From CAZBGQ01 sp964491515 (GTDB lineage Bacteria > Patescibacteriota > Gracilibacteria > UBA1369 > UBA12473), in NCBI GenBank assembly GCA_964491515.1, contig CAZBGQ010000007.1:1-64000 (forward strand): DNA of 64,000 bases, written 5' to 3'. A program made the position numbers and the translations under genes. Position 1 is the stretch's first letter. The number at the start of each line of letters is the position of its first letter. Shown piece by piece: positions 23,349 to 31,611 of this stretch. The notes beneath the pieces were generated by a model. That model saw only the letters and a list, made by a program, of their open reading frames with translations. It was not told the origin of the DNA and made no database searches.

Positions 23349-24038
23349 ATGGCCTCCATCAATGCCGAGCCGGACGATCACAATATTGAAAATCATTTCC
23401 TTAAAGATGAAACGTACATGCATCATTTTCGCATTGCGATCTTGGGATCAGCACGTACTAAACCAGAACATGAGTACTACAAGCAAGTTTTTGATCTTGC
23501 GAAAGCCATGGGACAGCGTGGATACGATGTGGTGACTGGAGGAGGCCCCGGACTAATGAATGCGGCTAATGAAGGCCATCAAGAAGGCCGCAAAAATCAA
23601 AATTCCCACTCTATTGGGCTAACCATCGAGCTTCCGTGGGAAGCAGTGCCCAACCGTCACCTTGATATGCATGAACACTTCAATCGATTTTCTGATCGTT
23701 TGGATGAATTTTTGTTGTTATCCAATGTAGCGGTGTTCACTCATGGTGGTGTGGGAACCTGCCTTGAATTTTTCTACGTCTGGCAACATATTCAAGTTAA
23801 ACATATATCTCCGATTCCAATGATTTTTGTAGGAAGTATGTGGCATGGACTGGTGAAATGGCTCATTGAACACCCACTTCATTTAGGACTTATCAGCTCT
23901 GATAATTTCGACAATTTATACGTGGTTGAAACCAATGAAGAGGCCCAAGAGATCATTGATGCGGCGTACAAGACATACGACAAAGAAGGCAATGATTATG
24001 AATTCAAATACGATAAGTATCGTGCCTTGGATGCCTAA
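23349..24038 (+). CDS. LOG/TIGR00730-like Rossmann protein (229 aa)
   Basis: A lysine-decarboxylase-like (LOG family) fold. The phosphate-binding motif is VVTGGGPGLMNAANEG (about 61-76) and the second signature is HGGVGTCLEF (132-141), matching PGGxGTxxE with the first Pro replaced by His. LOG enzymes release cytokinin-type bases from nucleoside monophosphates; many bacterial members are nucleotide 5'-monophosphate phosphoribohydrolases. Its place after cytidine deaminase fits nucleotide salvage. It is somewhat longer than the family norm (about 190), with 25 extra N-terminal residues. TTAACCCTCTCACTC stands before the ATG. Confidence 0.85.
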   Translation: MASINAEPDDHNIENHFLKDETYMHHFRIAILGSARTKPEHEYYKQVFDLAKAMGQRGYDVVTGGGPGLMNAANEGHQEGRKNQNSHSIGLTIELPWEAVPNRHLDMHEHFNRFSDRLDEFLLLSNVAVFTHGGVGTCLEFFYVWQHIQVKHISPIPMIFVGSMWHGLVKWLIEHPLHLGLISSDNFDNLYVVETNEEAQEIIDAAYKTYDKEGNDYEFKYDKYRALDA

Positions 24039-24058
24039 GGCCCCTCTGTCAAATACCC

Positions 24059-25294
24059 TTAACCTTTGTGCCCTCTCAAATCCATTGCGTGTGGGTATTT
24101 CTTGGTAATAATCCGTAGTGAAATAGGAAACATCATTATTGTCACCAAGACCATCACAACTAGAGCTGCATAAATTTCGTCAGTGATTATTGCGTGTGTG
24201 AGCGCTATCTCCGCGATGACCAATTCAATCATCCCACGTGAATTCATCCCAAGTCCCACAATCGCTGTTTGCGGCCACGTGAATCGGGTCCACGGTTTCA
24301 CCACAATGGCGGCCAAAATTTTCCCAAACACGGCAGCGGCTAAAATACTAATCACCACAACAGGAAACTGTCCGATGCTCGCTAAATCCAATTGAAGCCC
24401 CATATTTATAAAGAAAAACGGGATAATAAAACCAAGTGTCATGACTTTGAGCGTTCCAATATTACGCTTGAAAAAAGTTATATGATGTTTGTGTTTTAGT
24501 CTTTCGCCTTCACATTTCTCCGTGCATTCATGCCTAAGGCTGAGCTGCATTATGATCCCGGCCAAGAACGCCCCGATCATTGAACCCAAGCCTAATTGGA
24601 TCGATAAAACCGCAATAAGCAGCCCAAAAATAATCATAAGGGACACTTCGGCTACGTTCGATTCATCCTTCTCGAAATGCGTGATGAAATACGGCATGAC
24701 ACGAGTGAGTGCCCATATGACTGCTGCAAATCCGATAATCTTGATTGGAATCGCCGCTGCTTCTTGAATGTCACCTTGTAAGAGGGGAATGAGTGCTGTC
24801 AGAAACAAGATCGCAAATAAATCATCTAGCATGGCTGAACCAAATATCACCTTTGCCAAGCGTTTCTTGATGAGGTTCATTTCCATGAAAATTTGTGAAT
24901 TGGTGGTCTCCGAAGTGATGGCAAGACAGACTCCAATGATCAGTGACGTGAGGTTGGAGTAGTCCAAACCTTTCCCCACAAAATAACCTAAGACCAGCGG
25001 AATAATGATCGATACTCCTCCAATGAGAAAAGCGTCCTTACGTTCGCGTTTTAAGTGCTCAATATTAATTTCCATTCCTATCACAAGAAATAGAAAGATC
25101 ACTCCCAACTCAGCCAAAAATGCAATGTCCACCAACGCGGCCTCCGTTATAATACTCCGGAAAAGAGGCATTCCGACCAGGATTCCCGCAACCACTTGCC
25201 CTAATACCCGTGGGTATTTTAAATGTGACGCGATTTCAGCTGCCACAAAAGAGATAAGCAACGTCAATGTGATGGCGAGGAGAGGAGAAACCAT
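24059..25294 (-). CDS. CPA2 (Kef-type) cation:proton antiporter (411 aa)
   Basis: About twelve membrane helices with the CPA2 pattern: YPRVLGQVVAGILVG near the start, FLFLVIGMEI in helix 3, SETTNSQ in the first broken helix, the paired Asp of SAMLDDLF (157-158) and a late GLGMNSRGMIELVIA. It exchanges Na+ or K+ for protons across the membrane. It lacks the C-terminal RCK/TrkA-N domain of Kef proteins. A loop of about 20 residues between helices is unusual: H255, C257, C261, H268, H270 and H271 could bind a metal ion. The gene is the last of a likely operon with the beta-CASP nuclease, whose stop lies six bases upstream. Confidence 0.88.
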   Translation of the reverse strand: MVSPLLAITLTLLISFVAAEIASHLKYPRVLGQVVAGILVGMPLFRSIITEAALVDIAFLAELGVIFLFLVIGMEINIEHLKRERKDAFLIGGVSIIIPLVLGYFVGKGLDYSNLTSLIIGVCLAITSETTNSQIFMEMNLIKKRLAKVIFGSAMLDDLFAILFLTALIPLLQGDIQEAAAIPIKIIGFAAVIWALTRVMPYFITHFEKDESNVAEVSLMIIFGLLIAVLSIQLGLGSMIGAFLAGIIMQLSLRHECTEKCEGERLKHKHHITFFKRNIGTLKVMTLGFIIPFFFINMGLQLDLASIGQFPVVVISILAAAVFGKILAAIVVKPWTRFTWPQTAIVGLGMNSRGMIELVIAEIALTHAIITDEIYAALVVMVLVTIMMFPISLRIITKKYPHAMDLRGHKG

Positions 25295-25299
25295 GAAGA

Positions 25300-26700
25300 C
25301 TAGAGAGTAAAGCTATCGTCTGAATAAGGAATCGTTACATTGTCTACGTTGTTTTGTGCAAGATATCCTTTGAAGGTTTCTGCTTGTGTTTCTTCTCCAT
25401 GGACGAGGAATACTTTTTTAAGTCCCTCAATTTTTGTGATGTAATCAATGAGATCACTTCGATCCGCATGCCCCGAAAAGGCATCAATAACGTGTACATC
25501 TGCCTTTAGTGGATATTCATCTCCGAAAAGTTTGATGGTGCGTTCCTTCTCAATAATCTTGCGTCCGGTAGTGTGCTGCGCCATGAATCCCACAACTAGA
25601 ATTGAGTTACGAGGATCATCGATATTGTTTCTAAGATGATGAACAATGCGTCCGTGGTCACACATTCCCGATGAAGAAATAATGATCATGGGCTGATTGT
25701 TGCTCGCAAGCGCCTTGGAATCTTCCACACTATGGGTGTAGGTCAACCGCCCAAAACCAAATGGATTATCTCCATGCTTGATGAACGTTTCTTGCGCCTC
25801 TTCATCAAATTCATAAACGTGCTTCTTGAATACTTCCGTTAAATTGACTGAGAGCGGACTATCGACCACGATTTTAAGCTCTTCTGGAATCCTTCCCTCG
25901 TGAAATAGTTCATGCAAGGTGTACACAATTTCTTGAGTTCGTCCGAGAGAGAAACAAGGGATCAATAGCTTCCCTCCGCGCTCCACGGTTTCAGTTACAA
26001 TGGCAGCCATTTTATCTTTTACGTCAGTAATGGCTTCATGCAATCGGTCACCGTATGTGCTTTCAATGATGAGGGTATCTACTTTTTCAATCTGGTAAGG
26101 ATCTTTTAGAATGGGTAAGTTATTGCGTCCCAAATCCCCAGTGAATAGAAGGGTTTTATTTTTCCCATCTTCGCTGTCATCAATTTCAAGATGAATGAGC
26201 GCTGACCCGAGAATATGACCTGAGTTGAATAAGGTGAGCTTAACTCCAGGGACCAGTTCTTTTACGTCTCGGTACTCAAGCCCTTTGAACTGATTGAGCG
26301 CCTGCAATGCATCTTTTTCAGTGTACTCTGCCTCCTCCAGGGGCTCTCCTCTTTTTTTGCGTTTTTTATTGTGATATTCGGTTTCTTTTTCTTGAATGCG
26401 CGCACTGTCCAAAAGCATGTAGCTACAAAGATCTTTAGTTGCTTGTGTCGTGTAAATAGGTCCCCTGTAACCCAACTTAACCAAACGAGGAATCGATCCG
26501 CTGTGGTCAATGTGAGCGTGAGATAAAACCACTGCATCGATCTCTGTAGGTTTAAACTGGAACGTATGATTTTTTGCTTTAGCTTCGGGTTTGTAACCTT
26601 GATATAGCCCGCAATCGAGCAAAATCTTCTTACCGTTTACTTCGAGTAGGTGGCGAGATCCGGTGACTTCACGTGCGGCGCCAAAAAATGTGACTTTCAT
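25300..26700 (-). CDS. Beta-CASP metallo-beta-lactamase nuclease (466 aa)
   Basis: A zinc-dependent RNA-processing nuclease of the CPSF73/Ysh1-like class common in bacteria. Motif 2 is SHAHIDHSG with H61, H63, D65 and H66; motif 3 is the His in SGHILGS; motif 4 is the Asp of TGDLGR. The beta-CASP domain contributes STYGDRLH, the SSGMCDHGR loop and the C-terminal motif AFSGHADR. The length is typical (about 450-470). Such enzymes cut RNA endo- or exonucleolytically. Upstream are a 61-residue and a 415-residue coiled-coil protein and downstream an antiporter, all spaced 6-10 bases, so they are cotranscribed; I see no functional logic in that grouping. TAACCCTCCCAC stands before the ATG. Confidence 0.92.
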   Translation of the reverse strand: MKVTFFGAAREVTGSRHLLEVNGKKILLDCGLYQGYKPEAKAKNHTFQFKPTEIDAVVLSHAHIDHSGSIPRLVKLGYRGPIYTTQATKDLCSYMLLDSARIQEKETEYHNKKRKKRGEPLEEAEYTEKDALQALNQFKGLEYRDVKELVPGVKLTLFNSGHILGSALIHLEIDDSEDGKNKTLLFTGDLGRNNLPILKDPYQIEKVDTLIIESTYGDRLHEAITDVKDKMAAIVTETVERGGKLLIPCFSLGRTQEIVYTLHELFHEGRIPEELKIVVDSPLSVNLTEVFKKHVYEFDEEAQETFIKHGDNPFGFGRLTYTHSVEDSKALASNNQPMIIISSSGMCDHGRIVHHLRNNIDDPRNSILVVGFMAQHTTGRKIIEKERTIKLFGDEYPLKADVHVIDAFSGHADRSDLIDYITKIEGLKKVFLVHGEETQAETFKGYLAQNNVDNVTIPYSDDSFTL

Positions 26701-26709
26701 GTGGGAGGG

Positions 26710-26895
26710 TTATAAATTGTTGAGTTGATCTTCGAGATCAGAGAGCGCTCCGACCTCTTCATCATGCTGAGTTTGCTCAACGAATGTGAGCGCGTCCTTA
26801 ATGAAGTGATCGATGTCCTCTTTGACTCCTTGGATCATACCATCGAGCATCTTGATGTGATTTTTGTATATTTGAATGGCATGTTGTGAGTTCAT
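26710..26895 (-). CDS. Small coiled-coil protein (61 aa)
   Basis: I do not recognise this protein. It is helical throughout, with heptad-like spacing (IQIYKNHIKMLDGMIQGV) and an acidic second half that ends in DLEDQLNNL. No Cys, no signal peptide. It sits 9 bases after the 415-residue coiled-coil gene and 9 bases before the beta-CASP nuclease gene, so it is in the middle of a tight operon and probably a small partner protein. Confidence 0.6.
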   Translation of the reverse strand: MNSQHAIQIYKNHIKMLDGMIQGVKEDIDHFIKDALTFVEQTQHDEEVGALSDLEDQLNNL

Positions 26896-26904
26896 AAATG
26901 AAGG

Positions 26905-28152
26905 TTATGCGATACGGATATCTGGTGGTGTGTGTTTACTTGGATTAATCTTGTGTAAGAGACCTTGAAGACGATTTCGTTCATCATCATAAGCCAATGC
27001 CATTTCCGGATCTTCATCTTTGAATTCTCTAATTCCTTGAATCATAATATCTACACGATCCACTAACTGATCTTCGTAACGGTCTAATTTTCGACGGGAT
27101 GCTTTTTGTAGCAGGTCTTGACTAGCGTCGGCTGCTAAATCGGCGTAATCAAAAATAACCTTAAATTCTTCACGCCCGTGGCCGCCGCTACCGTCATCGC
27201 CCCCATATGAGAGTCGCCTTGCCGTAGCAAGAAGAGATTCCCTCTTTCCTTCGGGGATGTAGGTTCCATCCTTGATGGCAGCCTTATCTTTCTTGTACTT
27301 CTCTTTTAAGGGGCCTCTTTCTGCCTTGGAGCTGGCGATCCACTGTTTATTGGCTTCGATCATCTGATCTTCATGGGCAATGCTTGCTTTGACTTCATCG
27401 ACCTGAGCTTGAGCTACTTTCAGCGGTTCTATTTTTTGTTTAAGCATATCTCTTCGGCCACGAATCATTCTCCGTTGAATTTCTCGATCCGCATCGGTGG
27501 TAAACTCCAGCTTGTCTTCAAATGAATCTCCATAAATAGCCGCGAATAATTGTTGATCGGTCGCATCAATCGCTTGTTGTGCCGTCAATCCATAATTATG
27601 AGCTTCATCAAAACTGGCCATTTGTGTGTCGAGATTTCCTTGAGCCGTATCAAGATCGCTTCTTAGCATTTTTTTATTTTCTTTTGAGGCATCGATATCT
27701 TCTTCGTATATGCGGATTCGATTGTCTAAGACTTCATTGTAGCTCTCATGGGCACGATCGACTCCTCTGTCTGCATCATCGGTTATCCCGCTCAAAATAC
27801 GCTTTCTTTCAAGTATGTTTGCGCCAGCGAGTTCAGCGGAAAACTGATCAGGATTCACGATTTTATTGTAGTCACCAGAGATAGCATTGCACTGCGAAGG
27901 ATCTAATCCACAGTCACTCAGCACTTGACTTAATCGATCGCCCCCATAAGAAATCATTGCGACTGCCTCACCATAATAACCATCATTAAGGGTGTAGATT
28001 GCCTGCTCTAGACAGCTAGAGAGCGCATCTGGATCCCCGTTTAATTCGGTTAACGCGTAGATTGTCTCTTCCATTGAAAGTTCGCTGTCGGATAGCTGCG
28101 GGGCTGCAACCTGGGCTTCGACACTACGATCTGGACCGGCTTCTGAGGCCAT
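26905..28152 (-). CDS. Uncharacterised coiled-coil protein (415 aa)
   Basis: I do not recognise this protein. It has no signal peptide or membrane segment. The first 130 residues are mixed and contain a conserved-looking SDCGLDPSQCNAISGDYNK with two Cys. Residues about 135-330 are long charged helices (IRIYEEDIDASKENKKMLRS and onward) typical of a coiled coil. A Gly-rich break GGDDGSGGHGREEF leads to a final helical part. Helical Asp/Glu/Lys-rich proteins of this sort recur through the window. It is the first gene of an operon with a 61-residue protein, a beta-CASP nuclease and an antiporter. Confidence 0.65.
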   Translation of the reverse strand: MASEAGPDRSVEAQVAAPQLSDSELSMEETIYALTELNGDPDALSSCLEQAIYTLNDGYYGEAVAMISYGGDRLSQVLSDCGLDPSQCNAISGDYNKIVNPDQFSAELAGANILERKRILSGITDDADRGVDRAHESYNEVLDNRIRIYEEDIDASKENKKMLRSDLDTAQGNLDTQMASFDEAHNYGLTAQQAIDATDQQLFAAIYGDSFEDKLEFTTDADREIQRRMIRGRRDMLKQKIEPLKVAQAQVDEVKASIAHEDQMIEANKQWIASSKAERGPLKEKYKKDKAAIKDGTYIPEGKRESLLATARRLSYGGDDGSGGHGREEFKVIFDYADLAADASQDLLQKASRRKLDRYEDQLVDRVDIMIQGIREFKDEDPEMALAYDDERNRLQGLLHKINPSKHTPPDIRIA

Positions 28153-28207
28153 GTTGTGGCAGTTTAATGCTCATTATTATCTTTATATTTTACCATATTT
28201 TCACGTT

Positions 28208-28241
28208 AAAAACAAGCACCCACCTAGAGGGGATGCTTGTT
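28208..28241 (-). terminator. Intrinsic terminator of the repeat-protein operon
   Basis: Read on the minus strand: AACAAGCA (28241-28234), an inner CCC/GGG with one bulge, then TGCTTGTT (28218-28211), followed by three more T (five T in all at 28212-28208). It lies 23 bases after the stop of the 70-residue gene. Confidence 0.75.
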
Positions 28242-28263
28242 CTTGAGGGGTTGTAATTAAGCT

Positions 28264-28476
28264 TTAGGCCTCGTCGAGACCTTCTAGTGCAGCATCAGGA
28301 TTGTTCTTGGCGCTATCAGCAGCTTCTGCTGCTTCACGTTTTCCGCGAGCTAGCTCGCTAAACTCTCCCATAAGCTTTGCTTTCATTTGCTCCACATCCT
28401 TATCAAAGTCTAAAAGGATTTGTTCCGCCTTCTTGGCGAATGCTTGATTTTTTTCTTCTTGAGTTTGAGTACTCAT
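28264..28476 (-). CDS. Small charged helical protein (70 aa)
   Basis: I do not recognise this protein. It is entirely helical and highly charged: EEKNQAFAKKAEQILLDFDK, then a linker and an Ala-rich acidic tail (AADSAKNNPDAALEG). It has no Cys or aromatic core beyond one or two Phe, so it may be an extended or partner-dependent helix. TTTAACCAAAACATT precedes the ATG. It lies 27 bases after the tandem-repeat protein gene and just before a strong terminator, so the two form one operon. Acidic Ala-rich composition is shared with the N-terminus of the repeat protein. Confidence 0.6.
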   Translation of the reverse strand: MSTQTQEEKNQAFAKKAEQILLDFDKDVEQMKAKLMGEFSELARGKREAAEAADSAKNNPDAALEGLDEA

Positions 28477-28503
28477 AATGTTTTGGTTAAATTAATGTTT
28501 ATA

Positions 28504-29909
28504 TTATCCTAAATATGTGGCGGATCCATCACTTTTTCCAACAGCGACCCATCCTTGATCACAAGATGCCCACTTGTATCCATCTTCTTCAATGGCCTCT
28601 GGCGGGTCAAGTAACACACTGACTTTTTCACCTTTTTTGACTACCCCACTCTGATCTGCATGAACACTCGGAGAGGTACGAACACGTAGGATACTTGCTT
28701 TGACTTCCAGTTCAACTGGGACTCCAACTTCAGTTTCGACTGAGGCCTGGTAAAGCTCTGAGCTTACTTGTCCGCGTCGTGACGCCAATGCATCTTCGTA
28801 TCGTGACATGATAGGAGCTGCTTCTGAAGCAACGACATCATAGCCTGCGCCAGCTAGATCTCCCATGTAATCAACTCCTCGTCCCATTTCTGCGTATCCA
28901 GTCCCTGTGGCCTCCGCAAAGGCATCCGTCCCAGCCACGATTCCATCTCCAGCGGCTTCTAGTCCTCGTCCCATTTCTGCGTATCCAGTCCCTGTGGCCT
29001 CTACAAATGCATCCGTCCCAGCCACAATTCCATCTCCAGCGGCTTCAACTCCTCGTCCCATCTCTTTATATCCAGTCCCTGTAGACTCTACTACTGCATC
29101 TGTCGCAGCCACGATTCCATCTCCAGCGGCTTCTGCTCCTCGTCCTATTTCTTTATATCCAGTCCCTGTGGCCTCTGCAAAGGCACTTGCCCCAGATGCG
29201 ATTGCATCTCCAGCGGCTCCTGCTCCTCGTCCATATTCTTTATATCCAGTCCCTGTGGCCTCTACAAATGCATCCGTCCCAGCCACAATTCCATCTCCAG
29301 CGGCTTCAACTCCTCGTCCCATCTCTTTATATCCAGTCCCTGTAGACTCTACTACTGCATCTGTCGCAGCCACGATTCCATCTCCAGCGGCTTCTGCTCC
29401 TCGTCCTATTTCTGCGTATCCAGTCCCTGTAGACTCTACTACTGCATCTGTCGCAGCCACGATTCCATCTCCAGCGGCTTCTGCTCCTCGTCCTATTTCT
29501 TTATATCCAGTNNNNNNNNNNNNNNNNNNNNNNNNNNNNNNNNNNNNNNNNNNNNNNNNNNNNNNNNNNNNNNNNNNNNNNNNNNNNNNNNNNNNNNNNN
29601 NNNNNNNNNNNCCACGATTCCATCTCCAGCGGCTTCTGCTCCTCGTCCTATTTCTTTATATCCAGTTGAGAGAGGCTCAGCGACGTATTTATCCCATACA
29701 CCGGCGCCCCAACTTAGTGCTCCATCAACTTTTGCATCGACGTATTCACTCGCTGCCTCCATTCCAGCATCAGCGGCTTCTTTAAGCTGATCTTTGGCTT
29801 CGTCTGCACGTTCTGCAGAGTCAGCAGCTTCTGGAGCTCCATCTAAATAGACCATACGGTCGTTTTTCTCTCCGAATAGAGAGCGGGCGAAATTCTTTAG
29901 AAATTTCAT
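28504..29909 (-). CDS. 29-residue tandem-repeat protein with C-terminal SH3b domain, split by an assembly gap
   Basis: One gene read across a 100-N gap (29512-29611). The first 99 residues have a basic start (MKFLKNFARSLFGEKN) and a long Ala/Glu helix. The repeat array follows: units such as TGYKEIGRGAEAAGDGIV plus AATDAVVESTG, 29 residues each, seven complete units after the gap and partial ones on both sides. Alternating Gly, Ala and charged residues suggest amphipathic helices. After the array comes a linker (about 65 residues) and a bacterial SH3 domain (VELEVKASILRVRTSPSV ... GWVAVGKSDG), which usually binds peptidoglycan or peptides. No signal peptide is seen. The gap size is a placeholder: keeping frame and repeat register needs 32 + 87n missing bases. 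Function unknown. Confidence 0.75.
28903..29511 (-). repeat. Tandem array of seven 87-bp units
   Basis: Seven in-frame 87-bp units encode the 29-residue repeats; a two-unit pattern (KEI unit followed by KEM unit) occurs twice, so the array also shows a 174-bp higher-order period. A further partial unit (about 54 bp) lies beyond the gap at 29612-29665. Confidence 0.85.
29512..29611. other. Assembly gap of exactly 100 N
   Basis: One hundred N in the middle of the tandem array. The round length and the frame break it would cause (100 is 1 modulo 3, but 2 modulo 3 is needed) show that it is a placeholder for an unresolved, collapsed repeat. Confidence 0.95.
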
Positions 29910-29965
29910 AATTCTTTTTGTTAAAGATTTTTATTTTGTGATGATTCTTTTTGAACCATCAAATA

Positions 29966-29994
29966 AGTTTACTCTTATTTATGCGCTGCGTCAA
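29966..29994 (-). promoter_or_regulatory. Promoter of the repeat-protein operon
   Basis: Minus strand: -35 TTGACG at 29989-29994, 17-bp spacer, -10 TAAACT at 29966-29971. The leader of about 50 nt ends with TTTAACAAAAAGAATT before the ATG at 29909. Confidence 0.55.
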
Positions 29995-29996
29995 GC

Positions 29997-31004
29997 CTAC
30001 TTCCGCCTCTTAACCTGAGACTTGATGATGTCGAAGACGGTTTCTTTGACATCGATAGTATTGGGGCGTCGTGGGTCGAGAGATTTCTTAAGTGTAATGG
30101 TGAGGCCTAAACCTTCCTGAACGTCGTCCTGAAAATACTGATCGAATACAAAATTCCCAAGGGAGTAGTATATAGGAGTGCCGTGATAGACTTCGCTGGA
30201 TTGGATAACATGTGGGTGATGCCCGATGATGAGATCCGCACCCGCATCCACCATAGCATGTGCTTGTTCGACCTGATCCGGAGATGGCTCATGTTGGTAT
30301 TCGGTGCCCCAATGAATCGTTACGATTGTAAAATCTGCATCGGTTTCTGCAACGCGAATGTTTTCGTTCAATTCTTCGAAATCGAGGAGATCTTGAAGTG
30401 TGTGATTCACTCCTAAAAATGTAAGGGTGGTTTCTTTTACGGTGGTTGTCCATGAAGTTCCTGGACGTAAGCCAGCGGCATCTCCGAAATGATGGATGCC
30501 GGCCTCTGTCAGATTAAGGCGCGTTTGAGTGACACCATATTCTCCCATGTCGTACGCGTGATTGTTGGCAAGTGTTAGCAAATTAAATCCGTATTTCTTG
30601 ATTGTATCAACCACAATTGGTTTAAAATTAAACATCATCGCAGTCCCGGGGTTGGTATAGTTGGCATCAGAAATTGGTCCTTCTAAATTGGCAAAAAGAA
30701 AGTCTGGCTCTGGTAGGAGTGCCGTGCCATCTTCCGGGGCGAGCATGGTTTCCAGCAGCTCTGGGAAAAACTCAAAAGGGTAATCATGTCCATTCCTTTC
30801 CATGAGAGTCCATACATATCGGCCCATCATTAAATCTCCAAATGCAACTATCGTAACTGGTTCTGTATCTCGTTGTTTGGCACCCCACGAAGTAACGTCT
30901 CGTAGTGAAGCTTGGTTTGCTTCGGAAAGTTCGGACAGTCCACCCTCCCCGGCTAAGGTTAAGATAAATATGGCGATAGCGGTGGTGATTAGCTTGAGCA
31001 TCAT
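29997..31004 (-). CDS. CapA-family metallophosphatase-like protein (335 aa)
   Basis: A PGA_cap (CapA) protein of the calcineurin-like metallophosphatase superfamily. The metal motifs are visible: FGDLMMGR, FANLEGPISD, LANNHAYDMGE and IIGHHPHVIQ, with the closing YSLGNFVFDQ. A hydrophobic N-terminal segment (about residues 3-20) exports or anchors it. In Bacillus CapA takes part in poly-gamma-glutamate synthesis and export; most homologues elsewhere have unknown substrates, and capB/capC are not near. Its ATG overlaps the RelE-like toxin stop in ATGA, so it is translationally coupled to a toxin-antitoxin pair, an odd arrangement. Confidence 0.88.
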   Translation of the reverse strand: MMLKLITTAIAIFILTLAGEGGLSELSEANQASLRDVTSWGAKQRDTEPVTIVAFGDLMMGRYVWTLMERNGHDYPFEFFPELLETMLAPEDGTALLPEPDFLFANLEGPISDANYTNPGTAMMFNFKPIVVDTIKKYGFNLLTLANNHAYDMGEYGVTQTRLNLTEAGIHHFGDAAGLRPGTSWTTTVKETTLTFLGVNHTLQDLLDFEELNENIRVAETDADFTIVTIHWGTEYQHEPSPDQVEQAHAMVDAGADLIIGHHPHVIQSSEVYHGTPIYYSLGNFVFDQYFQDDVQEGLGLTITLKKSLDPRRPNTIDVKETVFDIIKSQVKRRK

Positions 31005-31246
31005 AGGTCTTGATAGGTTTGATCGTCTCGGTAGGTAATTTTTTTAACTAGGAATTTCCCTTCCTTCTTTTCAAAGATAATCCTAATACGCCCCTTCCGC
31101 AAACGGTATAAATTTGATTTTCCCTTGAGTCGCCTGACATCACACCCTCTTAAATCTCCTACAAGGATTTTCTCAATCAGCTCCAGAATTGAACGAGCGA
31201 TTTCAGGGTTTTGTTTTCTCAAGAACTTAACAAGTTTATCCACCAT
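31001..31246 (-). CDS. RelE/ParE-superfamily toxin (81 aa)
   Basis: The size and pattern match RelE-type mRNA interferases or ParE-like toxins: an N-terminal helix pair (VDKLVKFLRKQNPEIARSIL, LIEKILVGD), then strand-rich VRRLKGKSNLYRLRKGRIRIIF and a final strand IFEKKEGKFLVKKITYRDDQ. The Arg/Lys-rich strands and the R-x-R-I-I-F motif are typical. It would cut mRNA at the ribosome when free of its antitoxin. Its ATG shares the A of the antitoxin TAA stop (TAATG). The partner is the AbrB-like gene just before it; the CapA-like gene follows with an ATGA overlap. Confidence 0.8.
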   Translation of the reverse strand: MVDKLVKFLRKQNPEIARSILELIEKILVGDLRGCDVRRLKGKSNLYRLRKGRIRIIFEKKEGKFLVKKITYRDDQTYQDL

Positions 31247-31473
31247 TATTTGAGTGATTTTTTAAGAGCCTTATAAAATTCATTCAACTCCACTCCTTCT
31301 CCTGCATTGAACTCATCGGCATCGAAAAATATCTCTTCCTCCTCGAGTGGAGTAATGATGAGTTTATCCTCCTCCATCACCGCTTTGAAGTGAGTGGTTT
31401 TGAATTTAGTGCGCCATTTTTTGGGAAGGGTTATTTGTCCGGTCCCGAAGAGCTTTAGGATGGTGGAGTTCAT
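31246..31473 (-). CDS. AbrB/SpoVT-type antitoxin (75 aa)
   Basis: The N-terminal swapped-hairpin AbrB domain is recognisable: MNSTILKLFGTGQITLPKKW, then VMEEDKLIITPLEEE. The acidic C-terminal helix (DEFNAGEGVELNEFYKALKK) should wrap the toxin. Such antitoxins bind their own promoter; a 10-bp inverted repeat (31488-31497 and 31519-31528) brackets the -10 box right upstream. I chose the Met at 31473, which begins the AbrB motif; an in-frame Met at 31500 would lie at the transcription start. It is coupled to the toxin gene by a one-base overlap. Confidence 0.8.
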   Translation of the reverse strand: MNSTILKLFGTGQITLPKKWRTKFKTTHFKAVMEEDKLIITPLEEEEIFFDADEFNAGEGVELNEFYKALKKSLK

Positions 31474-31487
31474 TATGTATGATTTAT

Positions 31488-31528
31488 TATATAATTTCAT
31501 AATTATTATAATTTACATAAATTATATA
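31488..31528. promoter_or_regulatory. Operator of the toxin-antitoxin operon
   Basis: TATATAATTT (31488-31497) and its perfect reverse complement AAATTATATA (31519-31528) flank the -10 box at 31505-31510. A typical autoregulatory site for an AbrB-type antitoxin; AT-rich, so chance cannot be excluded. Confidence 0.5.
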
Positions 31529-31533
31529 GTCAA
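31505..31533 (-). promoter_or_regulatory. Promoter of the toxin-antitoxin-capA operon
   Basis: Minus strand: -35 TTGACT at 31528-31533, 17-bp spacer, perfect -10 TATAAT at 31505-31510. Start near 31498, 25 nt before the antitoxin ATG. Confidence 0.75.
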
Positions 31534-31611
31534 GCCACCCCACCCATTTTAAGCCTACCAAAGTCACATGACGAAAACCTTTCAAAAAGATGAACGAATA
31601 AAGTGGACCAC

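Noticed and set aside
28903..29511. CRISPR-like array
   Set aside because: Units are contiguous and in frame, without unique spacers.
29512..29611. The 100-base N run taken as a true gap length
   Set aside because: It would break the reading frame and the 87-bp repeat register; 100 N is a usual placeholder.
28907..29785. Open frame on the plus strand across the repeat array
   Set aside because: It mirrors the minus-strand repeats; it has no start signal, and the minus-strand gene has promoter, terminator and SH3b domain.
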